Below, piece after piece: positions 1-8,308 of a DNA stretch of 64,000 nucleotides. Every line of letters begins with the position of its first letter. The first letter of the stretch is position 1. The position numbers and the translations under genes are program-made. The stretch is from contig JAUTCS010000074.1 of assembly GCA_030673825.1 (NCBI GenBank), forward strand, positions 1 to 64,000, written 5' to 3'. The notes under the pieces are model-generated. The model was not told the origin of the DNA and did not search any database. It saw only the letters and a program-made list of their open reading frames with translations. This DNA is from Verrucomicrobiota bacterium JB024. Lineage in GTDB: Bacteria; Verrucomicrobiota; Verrucomicrobiia; Opitutales; Cerasicoccaceae.

Positions 1-235
1 TGCGTTGAGATGACGATCGACATGGATACACAGGCTCTCGCGAGTGTACTCGTCGAGTACTGTGAGCATGCGGATCGATCCGCCTTTGGCCGTGCGGTCA
101 GCGACGAAGTCGCAGCTCCACACGTGGTTGCGATGCGTGCCCTTCGTCGGCAGGCCGCCCGCGCCTAACATCTGCCCTGCGACACCAGGCGTTGCGCTAA
201 CTCGCGCTTGTGTGCAGGACTTGCCATTTTTTCAA
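1..235 (-). pseudogene. IS3-family transposase remnant (OrfB), internally deleted and cut by the window edge
   Basis: On the minus strand, 171 to 1 is open and reads the start of an IS3-type DDE integrase core: NHVWSCDFVADRT, then RMLTVLDEYTRES, matching the usual first catalytic Asp region (WSxDFVxDRT). Immediately upstream and in a different frame, about 235 to 168, is KMASPAHKRELAQRLV followed by SQGRC and a stop at 165-167, which resembles the extreme N-terminus of OrfB in the same family. In an intact element roughly 100 residues separate these two parts; here they nearly abut and are out of frame. The copy is therefore internally deleted and inactive. The rest of the DDE domain would lie left of the window, so its fate is unknown. 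No terminal inverted repeat was recognised. Confidence 0.75.
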
Positions 236-497
236 GTGCCTCTGGCAGAGCCCCCTGAAGACGGTCCTCAAACTCGCGCCCAGGTTCGCCTCGGGCTGGG
301 CTCAATACGATTGTTGTTCTCGCGGTCAGTCGGCAGGGGAACAAGGCCTGAAAACTTTGTCTTGCGCTCTGCAACTTGATCCGGAGCAGACTTCTGCAGC
401 GAGGCAGGGGAGGGAAATGGTGGTTTAATGAGGATGGGAGGAGAGTCGACTGTTGTTGGAGGTCATGATTAATACCCTGCCCTAAAATACAAAGAGA

Positions 498-1412
498 TTA
501 ATCGGGGATCCAGGAGTCAACCAGCGGATTGTTACGAGCCATCCAATCGCGAGCTACATCATCAGGGTCTGTGCCCGGATCGGCGTTGTTGATGGCATCC
601 ATTAAGTCAAGTAGTTGGTCTTCGGTCAGGCTGTAGTTGATGAAGAACTGTGCGAGATCCGGGTAATCCTCTCTGAAGTTATCACGAGCGACAACTTTGA
701 CCGCGTCGATCGGATACACGCCCTGCGGGTCCTTCAGGACTTTGAGGTCAAAGCGCGAGAACATCCAGTGCGGTTTCCAGCCGGTTACGACAATCGGCTT
801 ATGGTTGTCAATGGCCTGCTGAAGCGCTGCTGTCATGGCTGGTCCCGAGGATGCCACTTGTTCGAGCTTCAAATCGTAGGCATCGATCGCCTTATCGGTG
901 CTCTTGTAAATGCCCGCGCCTGTGCCGATGCCGATGATTTTTCCGTCCAACTGATCCGAGATGCTGTTCAGGTCCTCGATGGAATTGACATCCATATAGC
1001 TTGGGACGACGAGCCCCGTGACGCCATAGCCAAAGACCGGCCCTAGAACCTCGAGGTTTTCGCCGTACTTGTCCCAGTAGGATTTGTGTGTGTTGGGCAG
1101 CCAAGCGTCGATCATCACGTCTTGGCCGCTGTTGGCCAGAGCCGTGTAAATCGTGCCTGGGTCGGCTTGGGTTAGCTCGATATCATAACCGAGTTTATCC
1201 TCGATCACGGCCTTGGCAAGGTGCGTCATGGCAATGCCTTCGGCCCAGTTGGGATAGGCGACCTTGATCGTGTTACTCAAAGGAGCTCGCTGGGTGTCAG
1301 CGGTGCTTGTGGTCTTTTCACCCGTGGTGGACTTGTTACTGCAGCCACTCACGATGAGCGTAGCCGCCGCCAGCATGAGGGCGATTGCGGTGTTACGTTT
1401 GTTCGTCTTCAT
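498..1412 (-). CDS. proX: Glycine betaine/proline ABC transporter substrate-binding lipoprotein (ProX/OpuAC type)
   Basis: A 304-residue periplasmic solute-binding protein. The N-terminus is a lipoprotein signal ending in the lipobox VSGC (Cys24), followed by a Ser/Thr-rich linker. The body matches the OpuAC fold of quaternary-amine binders, with aromatic-rich segments typical of cation-pi betaine cages (YPNWAEG near residue 55, WLPNTHKSYWDKY near 105, GWKPHWMFSRFDL near 210). It is the last gene of a minus-strand set, 21 bp after the permease stop codon, and should deliver compatible solute (betaine, choline or proline betaine) to ProW/ProV. The exact ligand cannot be read from sequence. No convincing terminator is visible between its stop and the transposase remnant. 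Confidence 0.9.
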   Translation of the reverse strand: MKTNKRNTAIALMLAAATLIVSGCSNKSTTGEKTTSTADTQRAPLSNTIKVAYPNWAEGIAMTHLAKAVIEDKLGYDIELTQADPGTIYTALANSGQDVMIDAWLPNTHKSYWDKYGENLEVLGPVFGYGVTGLVVPSYMDVNSIEDLNSISDQLDGKIIGIGTGAGIYKSTDKAIDAYDLKLEQVASSGPAMTAALQQAIDNHKPIVVTGWKPHWMFSRFDLKVLKDPQGVYPIDAVKVVARDNFREDYPDLAQFFINYSLTEDQLLDLMDAINNADPGTDPDDVARDWMARNNPLVDSWIPD

Positions 1413-1433
1413 AAAAATAGAGAGGGTAGAGGG

Positions 1434-2954
1434 TTAGCTTTTCTTTTTGCTGCCCATCGCCTGAGTCAGGCGGTCCAGATAGATGGCGAGGATGACAATG
1501 GAGAGACCACTTTCGAATCCATAGCCCATTTCCATCTGCTGGATACCGCTCAAGACAGCCTCACCTAGGCCACCGGCCCCGATCATGCCGACGATGACGA
1601 CCATCGACAACGAGAGCATTATGGTCTGGTTCAAGCCCGCCATGATCGTTGGCATCGCTATCGGAAGTTGAGCCTTGATCAGCATCTGCCAGTCACTGGC
1701 GCCAAATGCATCGGCAGCCTCGACGACTTCTTCGGGAACCTGTCGAATGCCAAGGGTGGTAAAGCGAACCGCTGGTGGCATGGCAAAAATGAGTGTGGCA
1801 AAAGCCCCGGGTACAACCCCGAGGCTGAAAAAGAACACGGCCGGGATCAGGTACACGAAGGCTGGCAGTGTCTGCATAAAGTCCAGCACCGGGCGGATGA
1901 CTTTTTCCGAGGATTTGCTGCGTGCGGCTAGCACTCCCAATGGCACCCCGAGGATGAGCGCAAACAGTGTCGCGGAAACAACCATGGCCAGTGTCAACAT
2001 AGTCAGATCCCACATGCCCATTGACATGATGAGCAGAAATCCGATGACGCACATGGAGAGCATGCCCACTCCGGAGGCGACAAAAGCCAGCAGCGCTAAC
2101 AGGGCAAGCATAAGCGCCTTGGACATCCAGGCAAGACGAACCGGGTCCAGGTTTTCCAGTGATGAGAGGGCCTTTGTCGTTGTCGCGCGGACCGATTCAT
2201 CCGGGAATGTTTTTTCCGCGACCTGCATCTTGTCGGTGATGCGCGAATACGTCCGTGTATTTAAAATATCGATACGTGCCTTGGGCTCATCGAGCGACGA
2301 AAGAATGCGCTGGACGGGTTCGACATCCTTGATGAGGCTAAAGCTTTCGTAGTAGCTGATGCCATCATTGAGGGCGGCGAGTTGCTCCTCGGTCATGCCT
2401 TCTTCTTTTGCGCGATCATGGAGTTTGTCGAGCGTGGCAAGAATGGTTTGATAATCGTCCGCAGAGACACCGCGCAGGCTTCGCTCCGCCACGCGAGTCT
2501 GGCGGGCAAGCTTGCTGCCGCGTTCGACCTGCGATGAAAAGGCCTGGATTGCTTCTGATGCTGACTGCGTACTGGTCGGGGCAGCGCTTTCATAGCTCTT
2601 CACCATGTCCGCAATGTCCTGCTGGATGGCTTCTTTCTGTGGACCAGAAAGCTCCTTATGCAGCGTATCAAGCCGATAGGCTTCGACCCCGCCGATAATT
2701 ACAGTCACGCATATCCCGAAAAGAACGGCGACATATGTCCGTACTTTTTTGCGTATAGCCAGACCGGCGAGGAGGCCAAAGAGAAGCGCCACAATGATGG
2801 AGGGATAGAGCACATGGGACTCGAGGAGAAAGATATCCTCAAGGAATACGATGACAGCCTTGACTGCTGTGCTGATCGCATCGAAGAACCCCTGCAAATG
2901 GTGCTTGAGGAAGTATACGATGCTTTCGAAAAATTCACCTACTGGTATCTTCAT
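1434..2954 (-). CDS. proW: Glycine betaine/proline ABC transporter permease (ProW type) with an extra soluble domain
   Basis: A 506-residue inner-membrane permease. The C-terminal part, about residues 310-500, is a BPD_transp_1 permease domain with the EAA-type loop (EEVVEAADAFGASDWQMLIKAQLP) that docks to the ATPase. Ordinary ProW/OpuAB proteins are about 280-350 residues. Here, after two N-terminal membrane segments (about 50-90), there is a charged, mostly helical-looking stretch from about 92 to 270 before the membrane part resumes. This soluble insert could sense osmolality or contact ProX, but that is inference. It starts 5 bp after the proV stop codon and ends 21 bp before proX, so the three are almost certainly cotranscribed. 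Confidence 0.9.
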   Translation of the reverse strand: MKIPVGEFFESIVYFLKHHLQGFFDAISTAVKAVIVFLEDIFLLESHVLYPSIIVALLFGLLAGLAIRKKVRTYVAVLFGICVTVIIGGVEAYRLDTLHKELSGPQKEAIQQDIADMVKSYESAAPTSTQSASEAIQAFSSQVERGSKLARQTRVAERSLRGVSADDYQTILATLDKLHDRAKEEGMTEEQLAALNDGISYYESFSLIKDVEPVQRILSSLDEPKARIDILNTRTYSRITDKMQVAEKTFPDESVRATTTKALSSLENLDPVRLAWMSKALMLALLALLAFVASGVGMLSMCVIGFLLIMSMGMWDLTMLTLAMVVSATLFALILGVPLGVLAARSKSSEKVIRPVLDFMQTLPAFVYLIPAVFFFSLGVVPGAFATLIFAMPPAVRFTTLGIRQVPEEVVEAADAFGASDWQMLIKAQLPIAMPTIMAGLNQTIMLSLSMVVIVGMIGAGGLGEAVLSGIQQMEMGYGFESGLSIVILAIYLDRLTQAMGSKKKS

Positions 2955-2959
2955 GTCTC

Positions 2960-4162
2960 TCAGTCTCCCCCGATGGCTCCAAGGATGGCGGCACGCGTCA
3001 CGATCCCCTTAAAGTGTTTGTTCTTTTCAATGACGGCAATCGGCAGAGCCTGGGAGGAAGCATCTCCAAGCATGTCTGCTATCAGATCGTCAACATCCGC
3101 GGTGCGCATGTCTTTCTGGATGATCGCACGGAGGTTCCACTTGTCTCGATCATCCTCTGCACTGGGCACCTTTTTGCACAGGTGTATGACGTCATCGATT
3201 TTTACATAGCCGAGAAAGTGGCGGTCCTGGTTAACCACTACCATCGTCGAGGAGCCGATCTGGCGCATGCGACGCGCGCACTGGTGCGGCCCGGCTGTAT
3301 CATAAATGACATCGGTGGGGCGCATGATCGAACTGGCCGAGAGAACCTTAGAGCGATCGACATTTTCGACAAATGCGCTGACATAATCATCGGCCGGGTT
3401 CGATAAAATATCTTCTGGCGTACCTATCTGCACAACTGCGCCATCTTTCATGATGGCAATGCGCCCACCTAGTTTGAGCGCCTCGTCGAGATCGTGCGTG
3501 ATGAAGACGATGGTTTTGTGCATCGAGGCCTGCAACTCCAGCAACTCATCCTGAAGCTGCACGCGGATGAGTGGGTCGAGCGCGGAAAAGGCCTCGTCCA
3601 TAAGCAGGATTTTCGGATCGTTGGCCAAGGCACGCGCCAGGCCAACGCGCTGCTGCATACCGCCACTGAGTTCGTCGGTCATCTGGTATTCGTAGCCCTT
3701 CAGGCCGACCGTTTCGATCGCCTTCAACGCGCTTTCGTGTCGCTCCTCGCGAGCCACTTTTTGAATCTCAAGTCCGAAGGCAACATTGTCGATCACGCTA
3801 CGGTGAGGAAGTAAGCCAAAGCGTTGGAAAACCATCCCAAGTTTTTTTCGGCGAACCTGTCGCAGCCGATCTTTTGACATCTCGACAATGTTTTCGTCAT
3901 CGATTTTGACTTCACCTGATGTCGGATCGATCAAGCGATTGAGGCAACGGATGACGGTTGATTTGCCGCTCCCGGAAAGCCCCATCACGACAAATATCTC
4001 TCCTTCCTCGACTGTGAAAGACGCGTTGTTGATACCGACCGTACAGCCTGTTTTCTTTAGGATTTCCTTCTTGCTCTTGCCCTCTTTGAGCATCGGTAAA
4101 GCTCGCTCGGAAGGGTGGGGACCGAAGATTTTGTACAGGTTGTTAACCTCGATTAAACTCAT
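2960..4162 (-). CDS. proV: Glycine betaine/proline ABC transporter ATP-binding protein with CBS domains (ProV type)
   Basis: A 400-residue ABC ATPase. Walker A GLSGSGKST lies at residues 61-69, the signature LSGGM at 165-169 and Walker B ILLMDE at 185-190. The N-terminal extension KIFGPHPSERALPML is the characteristic ProV/OpuAA leader. The C-terminal part, about 275-400, is a CBS pair, known in this family to couple transport to ionic strength. A longer reading from 4192 is possible, but the ATG at 4162 gives the conserved MSLIEVNNLYKIFG start and has a purine-rich AAAGAGAG upstream. It lies 90 bp downstream of the porin gene on the same strand. Confidence 0.92.
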   Translation of the reverse strand: MSLIEVNNLYKIFGPHPSERALPMLKEGKSKKEILKKTGCTVGINNASFTVEEGEIFVVMGLSGSGKSTVIRCLNRLIDPTSGEVKIDDENIVEMSKDRLRQVRRKKLGMVFQRFGLLPHRSVIDNVAFGLEIQKVAREERHESALKAIETVGLKGYEYQMTDELSGGMQQRVGLARALANDPKILLMDEAFSALDPLIRVQLQDELLELQASMHKTIVFITHDLDEALKLGGRIAIMKDGAVVQIGTPEDILSNPADDYVSAFVENVDRSKVLSASSIMRPTDVIYDTAGPHQCARRMRQIGSSTMVVVNQDRHFLGYVKIDDVIHLCKKVPSAEDDRDKWNLRAIIQKDMRTADVDDLIADMLGDASSQALPIAVIEKNKHFKGIVTRAAILGAIGGD

Positions 4163-4252
4163 GCTCTCTTTAAGTCGTACCGTGATAAGCAAGGCAAAGT
4201 CCAGAGTTTATCTGACTTTCCCGGGAATCTGAGGTTATAAAAAGCTGTCAGA

Positions 4253-5674
4253 TCAGAAATAATAACCAAAATTGATATTAATTCTATACTCCCACGTTGC
4301 GTTTAAGTTAGCACCAAAGTTGGTGAACGGATCGCCACCGACGAAGTAGTTCCCGTTGGAGAATGCAGTCTCCGTGTAGATATACCAGCGGCCAGCGGCC
4401 CAAGCTGCACCGACCGTTGAAAGTGCACTGTTTTTGAAGGCCTGACCGGTGGAGTCATCGTGCCCGAACTTGATGATATTGCTGTACTCGATGTACGGCG
4501 TGATCGAGTCCAGCCACTCGAGTTGATCGACTTCGTAAAAATAACTCAGGCTGACGGCCGGGATGAGACCTTCGGTGGCGACGCCCTCCTCGTAGGCATA
4601 GGCCCCCATCGGGATAAGCTCGTTATCGCCCAAGCCATTTTTATCAATGCTGTAGTTGTAGTAACTGAGCTGCGTCTGGAGCGTCCAGTTTCCGAGGCGA
4701 TGGACGGCGAAGCCAGAGACCGCGTACATGCTGCCGTCGTCATAGCCACCTGTCCCATTGAGATGCCCTACCATGGCTGAGCTGCCCAGGTCTGCTTCCA
4801 GTCCGAGATACTGCGTATGGTAAATCCCGCGCAGGTTTAGTTGTCCGTCTTTCTGATAGCCACGGCCATAGGCCGCTTTGACCGGATCGTAGGAGTAGCG
4901 CGCGGAGTCCGAGTAGGCGTCGTTCGGGCCATCGGGACCGAGCCAGCTGCCCTCACCGCAAGCATAGATGCCGGCGTCCAGCGACCAGTTGCCGACTTCC
5001 GTCGTATATTTGACGCCTGTATCCATATTATCTGACAAACCGACGTAGTAGTGCTGATCGAAGAACCAACTGTTGGATATGCCATATGGTCCGGGACCAA
5101 AGGGAATGCGGTTGATTCCTGCCTGGATTTCCGAGCCGTCCTCGAAGCGATAGCCGATCCAGCAGGTATGCATGAAGCTGTAGCCATCGTACCAACGGTA
5201 CTCAAGTTTGCCGATCAGCCAGTTTTTGTAGTCGAGGTCCAGATTGATGCGAAAGGTATCAAGCTCAAAATTCCCGCCGTCGCTGCCACGTGAAGGGCCA
5301 TCGGTGCCAACATAATCGCCGTAGATGTAGTTTGCACGAATCGCACCACCAACCGTTACGGGACCGATTTTAAAATCATCAGGGTCGAAGACATAAAACA
5401 CCTTTTCCTGAGCATCTTCCATTGACTTCTGTACTTGTTCAGGATTTCCCGTCTCATCTTCAAGGATAGCCGCTTCATCAAGAGGCGCATCCGGTTTGGC
5501 GCTGGCAGCAAGCTGCTTTTGCGCAAGCTGGGCCTGAGCTTCCTGCAACTGGATTTGCAGTTGCTGGATTTGTGCCTGCAATTCCTCAACGGTAGGCTCG
5601 GCAGCAAAAATCGAGTGGGCCAAACCTACGCATGTTACAACTATAGCGAGTGTGTTTCTGCGTAGATAGATCAT
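4253..5674 (-). CDS. Outer-membrane beta-barrel porin (OprO/OprP-like) with N-terminal coiled coil
   Basis: A predicted 473-residue outer-membrane porin. From the ATG at 5674 it has a clean signal peptide (IYLRRNTLAIVVTC, cut near FA-AEP), then a Gln/Leu heptad coiled coil (EELQAQIQQLQIQLQEAQ) that probably trimerises or tethers the barrel to the wall. About 340 residues of alternating aromatic strands follow, ending in INFGYYF with a terminal Phe, the usual barrel-insertion signal. The frame stays open upstream to 5827, but those residues lack signal character. It resembles phosphate-selective porin-like families common in Verrucomicrobiota; the substrate is unknown. Its position 90 bp ahead of proV suggests an outer-membrane entry route for the same osmolyte, but a separate transcript is not excluded. 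Confidence 0.78.
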   Translation of the reverse strand: MIYLRRNTLAIVVTCVGLAHSIFAAEPTVEELQAQIQQLQIQLQEAQAQLAQKQLAASAKPDAPLDEAAILEDETGNPEQVQKSMEDAQEKVFYVFDPDDFKIGPVTVGGAIRANYIYGDYVGTDGPSRGSDGGNFELDTFRINLDLDYKNWLIGKLEYRWYDGYSFMHTCWIGYRFEDGSEIQAGINRIPFGPGPYGISNSWFFDQHYYVGLSDNMDTGVKYTTEVGNWSLDAGIYACGEGSWLGPDGPNDAYSDSARYSYDPVKAAYGRGYQKDGQLNLRGIYHTQYLGLEADLGSSAMVGHLNGTGGYDDGSMYAVSGFAVHRLGNWTLQTQLSYYNYSIDKNGLGDNELIPMGAYAYEEGVATEGLIPAVSLSYFYEVDQLEWLDSITPYIEYSNIIKFGHDDSTGQAFKNSALSTVGAAWAAGRWYIYTETAFSNGNYFVGGDPFTNFGANLNATWEYRININFGYYF

Positions 5675-5843
5675 TTGACTGTAGAGACGCTCAATCAAAA
5701 GCGTCATTACGGACGACATCGCTTTCGACAACGCCATGGTCCGATAAGTTTTTCGCTGCAACAACAGGCTCTCATGTGCAGAGTAACCAAACAGCGAAAG
5801 TGAGCAGCATCCCCAACGAAGACTCAAATGAGCTTCAGCAGAT

Positions 5844-5887
5844 GCCTATGTGTGGGGCATAGGCTCAAAAGGACATCTAATGATGTC
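5844..5887. repeat. Two adjacent perfect inverted repeats between sulfatase and porin genes
   Basis: GCCTATG and CATAGGC (5844-5850 and 5858-5864) form a 7-bp stem with a 7-nt loop. Directly beside it GACATC-TAAT-GATGTC (5872-5887) forms a 6-bp stem with a 4-nt loop. Both lie after the sulfatase stop codon and about 170-210 bp upstream of the porin start. They may be a terminator for the sulfatase transcript, or operator sites for the porin. No run of T follows on the minus strand, which weakens the terminator reading. Confidence 0.4.
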
Positions 5888-5943
5888 AAAGGAAAATATT
5901 ATTTTTTTAAATCGACCGAGCGTTGAGCTGGGTGGGGAAGATT

Positions 5944-7335
5944 TTAGTGGGCCGAGGCGCTTATTTCCGGGAGGTTGAATTCCCGCTGGCTTTCATTCCA
6001 TGGCTCCAGCAGTCCGCACCAGGGGATCAGGACGTCGGGATCATAGTAGGCGTCATGTTTCTCCACGAGTGTATCCAGCGTCCGGCCAAGACTTCGGACG
6101 TCCTGCGCGCCCTCGGGGCGGTCGATGAGGTTGCTTAGTTGCAGCGGGTCCTTCTTGAGGTCGAAGAAGAGCCATGGGCTTCCGTCGCTCGTTTTGGCAA
6201 ATAGATGATCCTGGGTTCGGATGGCACGCCAGGCGGGCGTGCCGCGGTCGAATGATTGATGGCAAGCCGTGTAGTCCATCAGGTATATCTGGTCGGGACC
6301 GGGAGCTGTGCTGTCGGTGAGGAGACTGCTCAAATCCTGTCCGTCGATGGCGTTGGGGAATGCGAGGCCCGCCGCCCCCAGGAGGGTGGGGGCCAGGTCG
6401 GCTAGGCCGATCAGCTGTTGGCGGCGCCCTCTCAGGCCTTGGGCGGGCCACCGCATCAGGAGCGGGACGTGGATGGATTCCTCGTAGGGCAGTTGCTTGT
6501 CCCGGCAGCCGTGGCTGCCCAGCATGTCGCCGTGATCGCTGGTGTAAACGACAAGCGTCTGGCTTTCCTGGCCAGTCTGTTCGAGACATTGCAGGATGCG
6601 CCCGAACTCAGCATCCAGAGCGGAAATGTGGGCGTAGTACCCTTGCATGGCCTGGCGTAGTTGTGCCTCGTCCCAGATGTTTTGGGGGTTCTTGGTGACA
6701 GGGAGGCGAACGTTCGGGGCCAGCGACAGCTTGTCCGCGGGGTACAGGTCGAGCCAGGGTTGGGGAATGGCTCGATACGGGTCATGAGGCGGTCCCCATG
6801 AGAGCCACAGGGCCCAGGGCTCCTCTTGGTTACGGTTTCGCTTGATAAAGTCGATGGCCAGGTCGGTTTGAGTCGTGGGTTCATAGCCCTCAATCGGATG
6901 GCGCCGACAGTCCTCGTCGTCGAAATACGAGTTCATGTAGTCATGCGAGCAATTCGCGACTTTCCACTCATTGAAACCCAGGCGGCCGCGGCCAGGCAGG
7001 ACCGCCTGATCCCGGGGGATACCGGCCAGGTGCCACTTGCCGACGTAGCCTGTGTGGTAGCCAGCCAGGTTGAGTACATCAGCTACGCTGGTGGTTTCGG
7101 GGCGGATGGGCAGGTCGTTGCCGATCGCCCCATGTTTGAGCGGCAGCTGCCCGGTCAGGAGCGTGCCGCGGGCCGGCACACACAGCGGACAGTTGGACAG
7201 GCAGTTATCGAAGCAAACGCCATCCTCGGCAAAAGCGTCGAAATGCGGCGACTTAACTTCCTGGTGGCCATAGCATCCCAGGTCGCTCCAGCGATGCTGG
7301 TCGCTGAATACAAAGAGAATATTGGGTCGAGCCAT
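5944..7335 (-). CDS. S1-family sulfatase without signal peptide
   Basis: A 463-residue type I sulfatase. The formylglycine motif is CVPARGTLLTG with the modifiable Cys at residue 52. Metal-binding elements include FSDQHRW near residue 10 and YTSDHGDMLGSHG in the C-terminal half. Length is normal for arylsulfatase-like S1 enzymes. The protein begins directly with MARPNILFVFSDQH, so there is no export signal; it most likely acts in the cytoplasm on imported sulfated sugars. Activity would need an anaerobic sulfatase-maturating enzyme, not present in this window. It is divergent from the pseudopilin gene at 7452. The exact S1 subfamily and substrate cannot be assigned by eye. Confidence 0.9.
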   Translation of the reverse strand: MARPNILFVFSDQHRWSDLGCYGHQEVKSPHFDAFAEDGVCFDNCLSNCPLCVPARGTLLTGQLPLKHGAIGNDLPIRPETTSVADVLNLAGYHTGYVGKWHLAGIPRDQAVLPGRGRLGFNEWKVANCSHDYMNSYFDDEDCRRHPIEGYEPTTQTDLAIDFIKRNRNQEEPWALWLSWGPPHDPYRAIPQPWLDLYPADKLSLAPNVRLPVTKNPQNIWDEAQLRQAMQGYYAHISALDAEFGRILQCLEQTGQESQTLVVYTSDHGDMLGSHGCRDKQLPYEESIHVPLLMRWPAQGLRGRRQQLIGLADLAPTLLGAAGLAFPNAIDGQDLSSLLTDSTAPGPDQIYLMDYTACHQSFDRGTPAWRAIRTQDHLFAKTSDGSPWLFFDLKKDPLQLSNLIDRPEGAQDVRSLGRTLDTLVEKHDAYYDPDVLIPWCGLLEPWNESQREFNLPEISASAH

Positions 7336-7415
7336 GATATACGCGCGGTGATTAATCCGACGGGCCTTTTTGAGGCGTGTCGGATGGTCGTCTCACTTTC
7401 TTTTAGAGATGGGAG

Positions 7416-7444
7416 TTGACAGAATGCTTATGTATTGCTCTACT
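7416..7444 (+). promoter_or_regulatory. Putative sigma70-type promoter of the pseudopilin/PEP-CTERM module
   Basis: TTGACA at 7416-7421, a 17-bp spacer and TCTACT at 7439-7444. The -35 is perfect and the -10 is weak. The predicted transcription start would fall within about 10 bases of the TTG at 7452, so the leader would be almost absent or translation would begin at the in-frame GTG at 7461. Confidence 0.45.
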
Positions 7445-7451
7445 CTAAAAA

Positions 7452-8189
7452 TTGCCCGACGTGCGTAAAGAAAAAAATATCCGCAAAGCATTCTCATTGC
7501 TTGAGTTACTGGTTGTGATCGCAGTCATTGCGTTGCTTGCTGCCATTTGTATTCCGGTGGTGGACAGCGTGAGGAGTTCCGCCCGGCGTGCGGACTCGGT
7601 CCATAAGCTGCATTCGATCGGCGTGGCCGTGTCGATGTATGCGGCTGAAAATAACAATGAGATCGTTGCTTGGGAAATGGCTGGCGAAACGTCGCAGGGC
7701 TATTGCTACTTTTTGGCTCCATACCTGTGGACCGGCAAGGCTACGTCGAGGATCACGATGGAGCAGGCTTGGCAAGGCATGGCTTCGAGCGAGGTGCCGT
7801 CCGAGTATCGCTACTACGATGGGAATATGCTCGCTGACGGTTTGCCGGGGCTGACTTTCGCCTCTAACGCATATTTCAATTACAAGCAGACGGCGACGAT
7901 TCCGCAGGCTCCCAAGGGCAGGAATGTGCGCATGACGGATATTTCCGATCCGGCCAAGGTGGTGCACTTTGTGGTCGGATGGGCACAGTTTTTTACGGAT
8001 GCGGGGCAAGTCCAAATGACTTTTCCCTCTCAGACTACAGACCCCGGTGTCTGCGCACGGACGGAGCGGGTTTATTTCCCGGATGGGGATACCACTCCAG
8101 CATTGTTTCTCGACGGGAGTGTGCGTGCCCTGGAGCACCCCATTGAGAGAGACGCGGTTAACTTCTGGGGTGTGTATTCGATTCCGTAG
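7452..8189 (+). CDS. Type II secretion/type IV pilin-like pseudopilin
   Basis: A 245-residue protein with a prepilin-type N-terminus, KAFSLLELLVVIAVIALLAA: short basic leader, cleavage before Phe, Glu at +5, and a long hydrophobic helix. The rest is the Verrucomicrobiota/Planctomycetota-type extracellular domain with LHSIGVAVSMYAAENN after the helix. No other secretion or pilus gene lies nearby. The start is unclear: the open frame begins with TTG at 7452, and a GTG at 7461 is an alternative that gives a tidier leader (VRKEKNIRKAFSL). Located just ahead of a PEP-CTERM gene, as repeatedly seen in this window. Confidence 0.85.
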   Translation: MPDVRKEKNIRKAFSLLELLVVIAVIALLAAICIPVVDSVRSSARRADSVHKLHSIGVAVSMYAAENNNEIVAWEMAGETSQGYCYFLAPYLWTGKATSRITMEQAWQGMASSEVPSEYRYYDGNMLADGLPGLTFASNAYFNYKQTATIPQAPKGRNVRMTDISDPAKVVHFVVGWAQFFTDAGQVQMTFPSQTTDPGVCARTERVYFPDGDTTPALFLDGSVRALEHPIERDAVNFWGVYSIP

Positions 8190-8284
8190 ACAAGCCGTAT
8201 TATCAGAGCGACATGAGAATCATTGTCCAGATTCGCCATTGACTTTCCTTGATTCTGAAATTTTAAAATATAGCAATTATTAAG

Positions 8285-8300
8285 CAATAAACCTAACCCC
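8285..8300 (+). promoter_or_regulatory. Leader motif CAATAA(A)CCTAACCCC shared with another PEP-CTERM gene
   Basis: CAATAA-A-CCTAACCCC, ending 8 bases before the ATG of the PEP-CTERM gene at 8309. The same sequence without the extra A occurs at 19471-19485 before the PEP-CTERM gene at 19500. It may be an unusual translation or promoter element; the function is unknown. Confidence 0.35.
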
Positions 8301-8308
8301 CAATCCTT

